The notes under the pieces were generated by a model. That model worked only from the letters and a program-made list of their open reading frames with translations, did no database searches and was not told where the DNA came from. Position numbers and translations under genes: made by a program. This document shows, piece after piece, positions 1-9,489 of a stretch of 64,000 bases of DNA. The first letter of the stretch is position 1. The number at the start of each line of letters is the position of its first letter. The DNA lies in NCBI RefSeq assembly GCF_900155685.1, contig NZ_LT732548.1:1279474-1343473 (forward strand). Direction: 5' to 3'. The stretch is from Paenibacillus bouchesdurhonensis (lineage in GTDB: Bacteria > Bacillota > Bacilli > Paenibacillales > Paenibacillaceae).

Positions 1-1636
1 TTGTGGCGGGGGATAAATCGCTTAGTTCCTCCTGCAGCTGTTTCAATCTGATTTCAGGGATCTGTGCCCCATTGTTCTGTACGACGATCTCCACCTGTCC
101 TTCCCGCCGCAGCCGCTTAGCAAACAGCATGACTTCGCCATTCCAAGCTGTACGATCCAATCCGTGTTTAAAATAGTTTTCGATGATCGGCTGCAAAATC
201 ATTTTAGGCATAGGCAGGTCAAGCAGCGAATCATCCACATCATAATGAAATTGGAAGCGATTTTCAAATCGTTCCTTCTGCAGCTCGATATATGCTTTCA
301 CATGTTCAAGCTCGTCCCGCAAGGTAACGTTCTTATCCTCGTTATGCATGCTGTAGTGCATCATTTTCGCCAGAGCCGACAGCAGCGCATAAATTCGCGG
401 CATCTTCAATTCCAGCGCCAGCGTGCCTATAATTTGCAGCGTATTATTCAGAAAATGGGGATTGATCTGGGCCTGCATCGCCCGCAATTGATTCGTCTTG
501 TTCGCCAGTTCCAGCTTGTATTCACGCAAAATCAGGTTATTGATCGTATCCATCATACTGCGGAAGCGCAGCATGACCGCACCAATCTCGTCATTGCTGG
601 TCGGCTGGATGTCAACGTTCAAATTACCGGATTGAATTTGATTCATATACCGGTTTAATTGCTTAATAGGTGCAGTAATTCGCAGTGTTATAAATATAGT
701 GGCACCGGCGATGACCATAAGAGAGATAGCGAGAAGCAGCAGATTTATAGTCACTGCCTTGTTGGCTTCTTCGTTTAAATACGATACGGGGATTTGTTTA
801 ACGAGCACCCAGTTTGCTCCCGCCTTTTCTAAACGCTGATATATGAAAACATTGTTATCTTGCTCGAAATGTCCGTGAAGCTTGCTCGAAGCCGCGATAT
901 GTTCATTATACCAGTCCGATTCCAGCGGCAGTCCAAGCTGACTTTCATCGTCGCTATAAACGATAGCACCGTTCTGGTCAAGAATATATACTTTTTCATG
1001 ATTGATTTCGTATAAATGCTCCACGATTTCTGTAAGCGCCGACAGCTTTACATCGATTGCCAGATAGCCGATGACTTCGCTTGAAGGCACCTTTTCTATC
1101 TTGCGATGCAGCGTAAATACAGGCTCGGGCGGGTAGTTTGGCTGAATGGGAGCAAATCCGTAAATATGACTCATATGCGTCTTCTGCACGGCTAAACTAC
1201 GATCATTATTAAGCAAAATATCCTCATATGGATCGGTGTCGTAATGTCGTTTAGGCGTGTTCAATGTGAGCAGGGTAGCTCTGCGATTTACATTCTCGTA
1301 GAGATACACCTGATAAATATCCGGGATTGATGTTGAAATATAGGACAGAGCGGCATATACCCGCGAACTGCTCTGTGGGTCATCATACCCACCTTCGAGA
1401 AGCCGGAATAATTCCGCATTGGAATAGATGGTGGACGAACTACGATTGAGATCACTTAAGAGTTCAGCAAGATTTCGCTGACCTTGGTATAGCAAATTGG
1501 CATTCTCCTGAACAGCCCTAGTTCTTAATGACTGAGTGGTGTACAGGTAAGTGACAAACATGGTGGCTACAATGGGAATGATCGTGGCGATCAGCATAAA
1601 GACGATTAACTTGGTGCGAATGCTATTCCATTTCAC
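1..1636 (-). CDS. YesM-like membrane sensor histidine kinase (C-terminus off window)
   Basis: The frame is open from a GTG at 1636 to the window edge, so the last part of the ATPase domain is missing. GGAGAG lies 8 nt before the GTG. The translation shows a membrane segment at about residues 8-30, an extracellular sensor of roughly 250 residues, a second membrane segment near 294-318, a HAMP-like linker and the His_kinase box QINPHFLNNTLQ (usual form HFLYNTL), then an ATPase N-box with ENYFKHG. This is the architecture of the YesM/LytS class, which phosphorylates an AraC-type YesN regulator, probably encoded just upstream outside the window. It is divergent from a sugar ABC operon starting at 1761, so control of that operon is the natural inference. 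The ligand is unknown. Confidence 0.88.
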   Translation of the reverse strand, partial: MKWNSIRTKLIVFMLIATIIPIVATMFVTYLYTTQSLRTRAVQENANLLYQGQRNLAELLSDLNRSSSTIYSNAELFRLLEGGYDDPQSSSRVYAALSYISTSIPDIYQVYLYENVNRRATLLTLNTPKRHYDTDPYEDILLNNDRSLAVQKTHMSHIYGFAPIQPNYPPEPVFTLHRKIEKVPSSEVIGYLAIDVKLSALTEIVEHLYEINHEKVYILDQNGAIVYSDDESQLGLPLESDWYNEHIAASSKLHGHFEQDNNVFIYQRLEKAGANWVLVKQIPVSYLNEEANKAVTINLLLLAISLMVIAGATIFITLRITAPIKQLNRYMNQIQSGNLNVDIQPTSNDEIGAVMLRFRSMMDTINNLILREYKLELANKTNQLRAMQAQINPHFLNNTLQIIGTLALELKMPRIYALLSALAKMMHYSMHNEDKNVTLRDELEHVKAYIELQKERFENRFQFHYDVDDSLLDLPMPKMILQPIIENYFKHGLDRTAWNGEVMLFAKRLRREGQVEIVVQNNGAQIPEIRLKQLQEELSDLSPAT

Positions 1637-1760
1637 TAGGATATCTCTCCGATCAATAAATTACACCTGAGTGTTCACCTTAGTAGGTGTTCCGAAGGAT
1701 GAAACACGTTCATAATTAACAATACAACAGTTACTCGGTAGAAAGAAAGGGGGCTGCGGC

Positions 1761-2642
1761 ATGAGCAGCAAGCGACTGTCTTCATGGGGGCTGCAGTTAT
1801 TTTTTATAGGGCCTGTTCTACTGTTCTTTGCAATCATCATGATCGTTCCATTCTTGCTTGGTATGTATTATTCGTTGACGGACTGGAACGGTGTATCTGG
1901 ATCAGTGAACTGGGTAGGTTTAGAAAATTTTATCAAAGTATTCAGGAATGACCCGGATTTCTGGTCTTCGTTCTGGTTTACGGTAAGATTTACTCTTGTA
2001 GGTGTAATACTTACGAACGTTGTCGGATTTTTCCTGGCCTATTTCCTAACTAAGGCTTTGAAGCTCCGCAACGTTTTGCGAACGATCTTCTTTATGCCGA
2101 ACGTCATCGGTGGACTGCTTCTCGGGTTTATCTGGCAGTTTATTTTCATTAAAGGATTCTCTACGATGGCGGATCTGACCGGATGGTCATTCTTTGGTCT
2201 ACCATGGCTAGGGGATGCAGCAACAGGATTCTGGGGAATTACAATTGTGTTCGTATGGCAAACAGCAGGGTATTTGATGGTTGTTTATATATCCTCACTG
2301 ACGAATGTTCCCTCTGAAGTGATGGAGGCAGCAGAAATCGATGGTGCAAGCCGTTGGCAAATGCTGCGCAGTATTATTATTCCGCTGATTATGCCAGCGA
2401 TCACCATCTGCTTATTTCTTGCCATATCCTGGGCGTTTAAGATGTTTGACTTGAATCTGTCACTGACAAAGGGTGGGCCATTCAAGTCTACAGAATCCGT
2501 AGCTATGAACATTTATGTGGAGGCTTTCCAAAATAACAGATATGGTATGGGGACGGCTAAAGCGATGTTGTTCTTCATCATTGTTGCTGTGATCACTTTG
2601 TTCCAGGTTCGCCTGACGAAGAGCAAGGAGGTCGAAGCTTAA
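1761..2642 (+). CDS. Carbohydrate ABC transporter permease, MalF/UgpA type
   Basis: 293-residue inner-membrane subunit of a CUT1 sugar importer. Six hydrophobic segments are visible, the first at about residues 12-35. The cytoplasmic EAA loop reads EAAEIDGASRWQML near residue 190 and contacts the ATPase. The start is an ATG preceded by a purine-rich AAGAAAGGGGG ribosome site. Its stop overlaps the start of the next permease by one base (TAATG), which indicates translational coupling. No ATPase gene is nearby, as is usual for CUT1 systems that share an MsmX-type ATPase. The binding protein and a GH42 enzyme follow, so a galactoside or galactan oligosaccharide is the inferred cargo. Confidence 0.93.
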   Translation: MSSKRLSSWGLQLFFIGPVLLFFAIIMIVPFLLGMYYSLTDWNGVSGSVNWVGLENFIKVFRNDPDFWSSFWFTVRFTLVGVILTNVVGFFLAYFLTKALKLRNVLRTIFFMPNVIGGLLLGFIWQFIFIKGFSTMADLTGWSFFGLPWLGDAATGFWGITIVFVWQTAGYLMVVYISSLTNVPSEVMEAAEIDGASRWQMLRSIIIPLIMPAITICLFLAISWAFKMFDLNLSLTKGGPFKSTESVAMNIYVEAFQNNRYGMGTAKAMLFFIIVAVITLFQVRLTKSKEVEA

Positions 2643-3469
2643 TGAAGAAATATGGCGTTCGAATGATAGTTACAGAGCTTGTTATGGTATTGGTAGCGTT
2701 AGTCTTCTTGGCACCGTTCTACTTCCTGTTTGTTAACTCAGTCAAGCCGTTTGGTGAAATTATGTCTAATTCGGCAAGTTGGCCAGCGGTATTTCATTGG
2801 GAGAATTACAGTAAAGCGTGGGAGCTTACTAGATTTCCAGAGGCGTTTACCAACTCATTAATCATAACTGTCATTAGTGTGCTGCTCATGGCGCTGATCA
2901 GCTCCATGGGAGCATACCGTATGGTTCGCTCGGATACAATATTCAATAGATTGCTGTTCTTCTTATTCATAGCAGCGATGGTTATTCCGTTCCAATCGAT
3001 TATGATTCCGCTTATGCGCGTCGTGAACGTGCTTGGCGTGAATAACAGCATGGCAGGCCTTATTCTAACCTATCTCGGTCTGGGCGCGCCGATGTCGTTA
3101 TTCCTCTTCCATGGTTTCGTCAAATCGATTCCACTGGAAATTGAAGAAGCGGCTACGGTGGATGGATGCACGCCGATTACTGTCTTTTTCCGGATTGTAC
3201 TGCCTATGCTTAGACCGATGTTGATGACGGTTATTGTACTAAATTGTCTTTGGGTATGGAATGATTATCTGCTTCCATCACTTATTTTGCAAAGACCCGA
3301 GATGCGCACGATTCCACTTGCAACCTTCGCATTCTTCGGACAGTACACGAAGCAGTGGGATATTGCTCTTCCAGCCTTAGTGCTCGGGATTGCTCCGATT
3401 ATTATTTTCTTCCTTTTCCTGCAGCGTTATATTGTTGAGGGAATTGCAGCTGGCTCGGTCAAAGGCTGA
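2642..3469 (+). CDS. Carbohydrate ABC transporter permease, MalG/UgpE type
   Basis: 275-residue partner permease of the CUT1 importer. It has an N-terminal membrane segment (about 8-30), then five further hydrophobic segments. The EAA loop reads EEAATVDGCTPITVF near residue 165, and the C-terminus ends in the typical VEGIAAGSVKG. The ATG shares its A with the stop codon of the preceding permease, so the two subunits are coupled. The binding protein starts 71 bp downstream. Family assignment is clear; substrate cannot be read from the sequence. Confidence 0.93.
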   Translation: MKKYGVRMIVTELVMVLVALVFLAPFYFLFVNSVKPFGEIMSNSASWPAVFHWENYSKAWELTRFPEAFTNSLIITVISVLLMALISSMGAYRMVRSDTIFNRLLFFLFIAAMVIPFQSIMIPLMRVVNVLGVNNSMAGLILTYLGLGAPMSLFLFHGFVKSIPLEIEEAATVDGCTPITVFFRIVLPMLRPMLMTVIVLNCLWVWNDYLLPSLILQRPEMRTIPLATFAFFGQYTKQWDIALPALVLGIAPIIIFFLFLQRYIVEGIAAGSVKG

Positions 3470-3540
3470 TAGAAAATGAATATGACCGAATAAGCTGTTC
3501 CATAAAAAAATGAAAATACAGCAAGGGGGAAACAAACGAA

Positions 3541-4836
3541 ATGAAGCAAAAAAAATATTCTATTGTATTGTTGTCAGTCATGATGGTAATGTCTCTGCTT
3601 CTTGCAGCATGCGGCGGTAAAGACAATGCGTCGGGTAATGCAAACGGGGCAGATGATGCGAAGAAAGAACGAAAAACAGTAACCATTTTTCAGTTTAAAA
3701 CGGAGATTGTAGAGGGACTTAACGAATTAAAAGTTGAATTTGAGAAGGAGTACCCGGATATCAAGCTTGATATCCAGACGGTCGGCGGCGGCGCGGACTA
3801 TGCTGCTTCATTGAAGACGAAGTTTGCTTCCGGTGATGCGCCTGACATTTTCTCTAATGGCGGATACACTGAGATGGAAATGTGGCTTGATAAACTGGAG
3901 GATTTGTCTGATCAGCCTTGGGTAAAGGATTTGATTCCATTGGCAGCAGAGCCAATGACCAAGGATGGTAAAGTGTATGGTATGCCGATGAACCTGGAAG
4001 GCTTCGGATATATTTATAATAAGGAATTATTTGAAAAAGCGGGCATTACCACCCTGCCAAAGACATATTCCGAGTTGGAAGCCGCGGCTAAGCAACTGCA
4101 GGAGGCGGGTATTACACCTTTCGCAAACGCTTATCAGGAATGGTGGCTTATGGGGAACCAAGGGATTAGCGTAGCCTTTGCCCAGCAGGATGACGTTGAT
4201 GGTTTTATTGCAGGACTGAATGACGGAACAGCATCATTCGTCGGCAATGAGAAGTTCGAAAACTGGGCTAAATTGATGCAGCTGACGGTAGACTATGGCA
4301 ACAAAAATCCATTGACAACCGACTATAACACTCAAGTTACAATGTTCGCCAATGGGGAAGCGGCCATGATGCAAGAAGGCAACTGGGCACAAACGATGAT
4401 CGATGGCATTAATCCAGATATGAGCATTGGCGTGCTGCCTATGCCGCTCGGCGATGATCCAGAGGAAAATGATAAATTGACGATCGGTATTCCAGCCAAC
4501 CTAGTGATCAACAAAGAATCTGATGCTAAGGAAGAAGCAAAAATATTCTTGAATTGGCTCGTAACATCGGATCTAGGGAAAGAGTACATTGTAAAGAAAT
4601 TTAAATTTATCCCTGCATTGTCAACGATTGAAGCAACACCGGAGGATATGGGTGACATCGGTACAGAGCTTTGGAATTACATTGAGGCAGATCAAATTTA
4701 CGGATTGCAGTCCTCTAAATTTCCAGATGGGGTAGCTCAAGAGTTCGGCAGTGTCATTCAGCAATTTATTGCAGGTAAATCTGATGTGAATGGCTGGGCT
4801 GAGAACATGCAGGCAGCATGGGACAAGCTGAAATAA
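3541..4836 (+). CDS. Extracellular sugar-binding lipoprotein of ABC importer
   Basis: 431-residue family-1 solute-binding protein. It begins with a lipoprotein signal peptide whose lipobox LLAACGG puts the lipidated cysteine near residue 24, followed by an Asn/Gly/Asp-rich linker and the mature domain. An AAGGGGGAAA ribosome site precedes the ATG. The mature chain has the usual motifs of the class (MWLDKLEDLSDQPW, YNKELFEKAGI, ANGEAAMMQEGNW). It captures oligosaccharide outside the cell and delivers it to the two permeases encoded just upstream. A hairpin terminator at 4857 separates it from the GH42 gene, so that enzyme may be expressed at a lower level or from its own promoter. Confidence 0.93.
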   Translation: MKQKKYSIVLLSVMMVMSLLLAACGGKDNASGNANGADDAKKERKTVTIFQFKTEIVEGLNELKVEFEKEYPDIKLDIQTVGGGADYAASLKTKFASGDAPDIFSNGGYTEMEMWLDKLEDLSDQPWVKDLIPLAAEPMTKDGKVYGMPMNLEGFGYIYNKELFEKAGITTLPKTYSELEAAAKQLQEAGITPFANAYQEWWLMGNQGISVAFAQQDDVDGFIAGLNDGTASFVGNEKFENWAKLMQLTVDYGNKNPLTTDYNTQVTMFANGEAAMMQEGNWAQTMIDGINPDMSIGVLPMPLGDDPEENDKLTIGIPANLVINKESDAKEEAKIFLNWLVTSDLGKEYIVKKFKFIPALSTIEATPEDMGDIGTELWNYIEADQIYGLQSSKFPDGVAQEFGSVIQQFIAGKSDVNGWAENMQAAWDKLK

Positions 4837-4856
4837 CATAATAAATTAGTAACATC

Positions 4857-4908
4857 GGCTGCTTCTGAGACTTATCAAATTGTGATGAGTGAAAGGAGCA
4901 GCCTTTTC
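4857..4908 (+). terminator. Terminator after the ABC operon
   Basis: GGCTGCT at 4857-4863 pairs with AGCAGCC at 4897-4903 and is followed by TTTT. The loop is long (33 nt) and the U-run short, so it may be leaky and let through transcription into the GH42 gene 45 bp downstream. Confidence 0.55.
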
Positions 4909-4952
4909 CATTCGAAATTTACTTAAATTAGAACGATCGGGAGGCACTGACT

Positions 4953-6959
4953 ATGAACAAATTTGCGAATCAGGTACAAATCGGCGTCGTTTATTATCCG
5001 GAGCACTGGGATCCGTCCCTGTGGGAAGAGGATGTTCAACTGATGAAGGTGACGGGCGTACGGGTCGTTCGGTTGGCGGAGTTCGCCTGGAGCCGGATGG
5101 AAAGCACTTCAGGGGTGTATCATTTCGAATGGCTGGATCAGGCGATCGATTTGTTCCATAAATACGATATCCGCGTCGTCCTTTGTACGCCGACCAATAC
5201 GCCTCCCCGCTGGCTGACCGAGCTTAGGCCCGATGTCCTGCCAAGGAATGCGGACGGCACCATCACTTATCCGGGCGTGCGGGGTCATCGGTGCTATAAC
5301 AGCGAATCGCTGCGGGTCTACGGCTCGCGGATTATCGAAGAGATGACACAGCGCTATGCCCATCATCCTGCGGTCATCGGCTGGCAGACGGATAACGAAT
5401 ACTGGGTAATCGATTGCCATTGCGATGCTTGCGATAATAAATTCCAGGAATGGGTCAAGCGGAAATACGGTACGCTCGAAGTCGTTAACCGTGAATGGGG
5501 AACGGTCGTTTGGAGCGGGGAATACAGCGATTGGTCGCAGGTCAGCGTGCCATATGGAGGCTCGAGACATCAGAACCCGTCCTATTTGCTGGATTTTGCC
5601 CGGTTTCAGTGGGACTCCATAGAGGAATTCCAGCGGGGTCAGCTGGATATTATACGCAGGAATTGCCCAAGCCATTTCGTGACTCATAATTTTCATACGT
5701 ATCCGCAGAGGCTGAATTTGTACCAGATCGGTGCTGATTTGGATTTTGCCTCCTTCGATTATTATCCGAACACCGCGCCGGACAAGCAGTCGACCGGTCC
5801 GTACAGCGGAGCGCTGGCCCTTGATGTCACCCGCGGAATCAAGCGGCAGAACTTCTGGATTATGGAGCAGCTCAGCGGCTCGCCGGGCTGTTGGTTCCCG
5901 ACGTGGCGGGCGCCGTATCCGGGCTTCATCCGCGCGTTCTCCTGGCAGGCGATCGCCAAAGGGGCTGATACGGTGGTGCATTTCCGCTGGCGCACGGCGG
6001 CCACAGGGGCCGAGCAGTTCTGGCATGGCTTAATTGATCCCAGCAATGTTCCTGGACGCAGGTTCTCTGAATTTGCCGAGCTTTGCGGAGAGGTTAACGC
6101 CTTATCCGGTAAGCTTCAGGGAACGGCTCCAAAGCATGAGGCGGCAATACTGCTGTCGCATGAGCAGCTTGAGGCGCTTCGCATCCAGCCTCAGGTGGAA
6201 GGTATGGACTATTACGAGAATGTGAAGGACTATCATCGCGCGCTGACGAAGCTGGGGATCGGCTGCGATGTCATCGAATGGACGCAGCCTTTGGACGGCT
6301 ATAAAATCGTGGTTGCTCCAAGCTTCTATCTGCTAAGCGAGGAGGCTGCAGCCTCGCTGGAGCGTTTTGCAGAGGCAGGGGGCACGGTAATTATCACGAG
6401 CCGCTCAGGGGTTAAGCATATGAACAATCAAGCGGTTATGCTGCCGCTGCCTGGACTGCTCGCGGAATGTACCGGAGTCAGGGTAGAGGAGTATGATCCG
6501 ATCGGTCAGGACAAGCATCGGGTCGTTAATAGCGAAGGACGCTCCTTCACCTGCTCGCAGTGGTGCGATATCCTGAGCCTGCAAGGGGCGGAAGCGATCG
6601 CTTGGTATGATGAGGATTTCTACAGCGGTATGCCTGCTGTGACGGTGAATTCATTCGGCGGAGGGCGAGTGTATTATCTTGGTACGCATTTAGAGGAAGC
6701 TTATTTGCAGGAACTGTTCGAAAAAGAGGCAAAGGCGCATGGAATGCTGATGTTCCCTGATTTGCCGGAGGGCGTGCAAATTGTGGTGCGCAGCGGGAAA
6801 TCCGCAGCTTATCTGTTCGTGTTGAACTTGAGTCGTCAGCCCCGTCAAATCATATTGCCGGCGTCTTATCACAGCGTCCTTTATGGCAAAAAGCGACAGG
6901 AGACGCTAAGCATGGAGCCTTATGGTGTCGATGTACTGGAGCTTACAGCATTACCTTAA
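4953..6959 (+). CDS. Beta-galactosidase, glycoside hydrolase family 42
   Basis: 668 residues, the standard GH42 length, with no signal peptide, so it acts in the cytosol. The N-terminal TIM barrel opens with VVYYPEHWDPSLW. The acid/base Glu is in WQTDNEYW (about residue 149) and the nucleophile Glu in FWIMEQLSG (about residue 305). The cysteines expected for the family zinc site are present (HRCYN and CHCDAC). A trimerisation-type Rossmann-like domain and a C-terminal beta domain follow. It should hydrolyse terminal beta-galactosides imported by the preceding transporter. A second, diverged GH42 lies at 50409. GGGAGG lies 11 bp before the ATG. Confidence 0.93.
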   Translation: MNKFANQVQIGVVYYPEHWDPSLWEEDVQLMKVTGVRVVRLAEFAWSRMESTSGVYHFEWLDQAIDLFHKYDIRVVLCTPTNTPPRWLTELRPDVLPRNADGTITYPGVRGHRCYNSESLRVYGSRIIEEMTQRYAHHPAVIGWQTDNEYWVIDCHCDACDNKFQEWVKRKYGTLEVVNREWGTVVWSGEYSDWSQVSVPYGGSRHQNPSYLLDFARFQWDSIEEFQRGQLDIIRRNCPSHFVTHNFHTYPQRLNLYQIGADLDFASFDYYPNTAPDKQSTGPYSGALALDVTRGIKRQNFWIMEQLSGSPGCWFPTWRAPYPGFIRAFSWQAIAKGADTVVHFRWRTAATGAEQFWHGLIDPSNVPGRRFSEFAELCGEVNALSGKLQGTAPKHEAAILLSHEQLEALRIQPQVEGMDYYENVKDYHRALTKLGIGCDVIEWTQPLDGYKIVVAPSFYLLSEEAAASLERFAEAGGTVIITSRSGVKHMNNQAVMLPLPGLLAECTGVRVEEYDPIGQDKHRVVNSEGRSFTCSQWCDILSLQGAEAIAWYDEDFYSGMPAVTVNSFGGGRVYYLGTHLEEAYLQELFEKEAKAHGMLMFPDLPEGVQIVVRSGKSAAYLFVLNLSRQPRQIILPASYHSVLYGKKRQETLSMEPYGVDVLELTALP

Positions 6960-7026
6960 AAGAATCATACCCTGATCTTGAATTATTCGCCTTTACGGCG
7001 GTCTAGCAAGGCTTCGGCGAAGTCAA

Positions 7027-7347
7027 TCGCCGATCCCGATTTACATTATCGAGAATGGCACCTGCTACAATGACGAAGTGGTGGATGGAAAAGTAAACGA
7101 TGTGCGCCGTATCAAGTTCCTGGAGAGCCATGTTGCCGAGCTCGGAAGAGCGATCGAATCCGGCGTGAATTTGAAAGGCTATCTCACTTGGTCGCTGATG
7201 GACAATTTCGAATGGGCGTTTGGATACTCCTGTCGCTTCGGTTTGATCCATGTGGATTATAGAACGCAGTTGCGGACACCGAAGGAAAGCTATTACTGGT
7301 ATCAAAAGCTGATCCGCAAAAACTGGCTTGAGTTGGAGAGCCGTTAA
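7027..7347 (+). pseudogene. Remnant of a GH1 beta-glucosidase (C-terminal fragment)
   Basis: One frame reads PIYIIENGTCYNDEVV followed by DNFEWAFGYSCRFG and ends in a normal C-terminus at 7347. These are the last ~105 residues of a GH1 enzyme, including the nucleophile motif (I/T)ENG and the aglycone-site motif NFEWxxGY. The frame has a stop at 6979-6981 and the intervening residues do not look like GH1, so the first three quarters of the gene are gone. It sits directly behind an intact GH42 gene and ahead of a good terminator. It probably marks a deletion that removed a beta-glucosidase from the operon. Confidence 0.8.
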
Positions 7348-7377
7348 ATTGGACAAAAAATCTAACTTTACTGGAGC

Positions 7378-7413
7378 AAGCCCGCACTTCACACGAAGGA
7401 GCGGGCTTTTTGT
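7378..7413 (+). terminator. Rho-independent terminator
   Basis: AAGCCCGC at 7378-7385 pairs with GCGGGCTT at 7401-7408 and runs into TTTTTGT. It closes the ABC-GH42-GH1 remnant unit. Confidence 0.85.
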
Positions 7414-7476
7414 CGGATTTAATTTAAATTTAAATGGTTTATAATAGTTTGAAGATTTGACAACAGAGGTGACGGG

Positions 7477-9411
7477 ATGAGGAGATGGTTATGGATTGCG
7501 TTTGCATTCGTCTGCGTTATGCTGGCGGGCTGCGGAGAAAGCAAGAAGTTTACGATGGAGCAGGTGGATGTGTCGGCAAGGATCATGCCGGATGGCGATC
7601 TATTTATACAGGAGCTATTTACTTACCGTTTTGAAGGAAGCTGGAATGGAATGACGCGGTATATTGACCCGAAAGGGCATGAGGGAATCGAATTTTTTGA
7701 AGCGTATATTCCGCCGGAAGGAAAGCGTTTTGAAGACTATACATACGACGATTTGCAGCGTCTGACTGTTGATTTTAATGAGGAAAATGATACTTACTAT
7801 ATTCACACGCCGTCCTCTGATGAAACTAAGCGTGTATATTACCGTTACCGGGTGAAGGGCGCCGCAGTGCGATACGCGGATACGGGCGATATGTCATGGA
7901 GCTTTTTTAGGAATAATAATGATGATATCCATCATGTAACGATCGATCTGCAGCTTCAGGAAGGCTATAACGAGAAGCAAATTCATTATTTCTTGCATGA
8001 TCGAACTGGCGGCGAGGTGTCGCTAAAAATGGGGGAAGACGGTAAACCCTCCATTCACTATTATAATGAGCTTCTTGACCAGGATGGGACGGCACGCTTA
8101 AGAATGCTGTTCCCCGGAGAATGGCTAAGCGAGCAAGCTGCCCGCTCGGAATCCCTGCCACTGGATAAAGCATTGGCTGAAGAGCAGCAACGAGAGCGGC
8201 GGCTTGTTCAGCGTCTAGATCATTTAGCGATGATCGATTCTGTGCTGAAGATACTATGCTATGGGGCCTTGCTGTTCCTGCTGCTCCAAATACTGCCGTT
8301 AAAAAGAAGTGCAGGGTGGTTCCTGCGTCGAAATCTGCCGCCGGAGAAGCTGGATCAGCTTGATCCGCTGCTTGCGGTATATATTTATCGGAAAGGGCAG
8401 CTTAAGAAGCGGGATATCTTTGCGGGGGTATTCTCCATGCGGCATAAAGGTCTCGTGACGATGGAAGAAAAGGCGGCCCCCAGACGCTTTTTGAACGATA
8501 GAAAGGCTCCCGACATTATGCCGGAGTTCTCGTTTAGGGGAAGACGATCTTCACTAAACGAAGCGGAGAATTTTTTCTTGAATAAGTTTTTTTACGGCAA
8601 GAAGCTGGAGACGGATCGGTTTGCAGGGCCTACGAAAAAGGAGAAGAAAGACCCTTCCGATCAGGGACGTTATCGTCGGCTTTCCGAACGAATTCATGCC
8701 GATTTCAAACAATGGCGTGAACATCTTGACCGTACGGAGGAATATCATGAATATGTTTACCCAAACCGCTTCCGCCAGATTTTAAAGCCCGCTTTGATGA
8801 TCATGCATTTTGTAGTCATAGTTATGCTATTCTTGGCTGATGTTTCAACGCCTGCGGAAATGGGCTGGGGCTTTCTTATTGTTGGAGTAGCAGCTGGCTT
8901 TGCCCTTGCCTTACCGAGACGGAGATGGCTTGCAGTATTGTTTTATTTCTGCTGCTTTGCAGCAGCAGGTTTTCTTTATGGTAGCTCTGCTACAGAAACG
9001 TATGCATTGCTGGTCGTGGCGACTTTTGTGCTCGACATGATTCTTCGTCCTTACACGTTGACATTAGAGGGATGGAAGCATTATGCGGCACTTCGTCATT
9101 GGCGGAGACGGCTTAAACGTGGAAGAGCTCACTCCCGCTCTGGATTTTATGATCCTGAATCAAGTCTCAGACTGGCCGAGTTTGCCCTTGTATTAGATGC
9201 AGGCCCGCAGCTTCTCAGGGCGATGAAGCGTCGGTCGGATGACAAGGCATTGCAGTCAATTGTTTCACGTATAAGCCAATCGGCTATTGAAGGGCTTGTC
9301 TATTCCCAGAAATCGATTTCTTATATGCCGCCGGATCCATCGTCCAGCAGCGGCGGCGGCGGTTTCTCGGGTGGCGGCGGCGGCGGTGGCGGAGGCACCG
9401 GAGCATTTTAG
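7477..9411 (+). CDS. DUF2207 membrane protein with lipobox and Gly-rich tail
   Basis: 644 residues. The N-terminus has a signal peptide with a lipobox (MLAGCGES), then a beta-rich extracellular DUF2207 domain to about residue 235, a membrane segment at about 255-275, a charged cytoplasmic region, and three or four more hydrophobic segments (about 440-530). It ends in a run of glycines with the motif GGGGFSGGG. This is the usual layout of the DUF2207 family, which has no established biochemical role but is often found near LemA and TPM-domain genes. Here those genes lie just downstream on the opposite strand. The combination of lipidation and multiple membrane passes is somewhat unusual. Confidence 0.8.
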   Translation: MRRWLWIAFAFVCVMLAGCGESKKFTMEQVDVSARIMPDGDLFIQELFTYRFEGSWNGMTRYIDPKGHEGIEFFEAYIPPEGKRFEDYTYDDLQRLTVDFNEENDTYYIHTPSSDETKRVYYRYRVKGAAVRYADTGDMSWSFFRNNNDDIHHVTIDLQLQEGYNEKQIHYFLHDRTGGEVSLKMGEDGKPSIHYYNELLDQDGTARLRMLFPGEWLSEQAARSESLPLDKALAEEQQRERRLVQRLDHLAMIDSVLKILCYGALLFLLLQILPLKRSAGWFLRRNLPPEKLDQLDPLLAVYIYRKGQLKKRDIFAGVFSMRHKGLVTMEEKAAPRRFLNDRKAPDIMPEFSFRGRRSSLNEAENFFLNKFFYGKKLETDRFAGPTKKEKKDPSDQGRYRRLSERIHADFKQWREHLDRTEEYHEYVYPNRFRQILKPALMIMHFVVIVMLFLADVSTPAEMGWGFLIVGVAAGFALALPRRRWLAVLFYFCCFAAAGFLYGSSATETYALLVVATFVLDMILRPYTLTLEGWKHYAALRHWRRRLKRGRAHSRSGFYDPESSLRLAEFALVLDAGPQLLRAMKRRSDDKALQSIVSRISQSAIEGLVYSQKSISYMPPDPSSSSGGGGFSGGGGGGGGGTGAF

Positions 9412-9427
9412 CTGCATAGAGCAGCAC

Positions 9428-9466
9428 AAAGAACCTGACACGCGAGTTGTCAGGTTCTTTGTTTTG
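9428..9466. terminator. Bidirectional terminator between convergent genes
   Basis: AAAGAACCTGACA at 9428-9440 pairs perfectly with TGTCAGGTTCTTT at 9448-9460, followed by GTTTT. It lies between the DUF2207 gene (plus) and the HAD gene (minus). Confidence 0.85.
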
Positions 9467-9489
9467 AGTGGATTATAAGGACATTGTAT

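Noticed and set aside
164-658. Plus-strand frame in the first kilobase
   Set aside because: It overlaps the kinase core of the minus-strand YesM-like gene, whose HFLNNTLQ and HAMP motifs are clear.
5109-6026. Long open frame (about 305 codons) antisense to the GH42 gene
   Set aside because: The composition is Arg/Pro-rich, no ribosome site precedes the start, and it lies wholly inside a well-supported GH42 gene in GC-rich DNA. It is a shadow.
9340-9411. Glycine-codon repeats as a possible CRISPR or tandem repeat
   Set aside because: They are in-frame GGC/GGT codons of the DUF2207 tail with no spacer structure. No CRISPR array was seen anywhere in the window.
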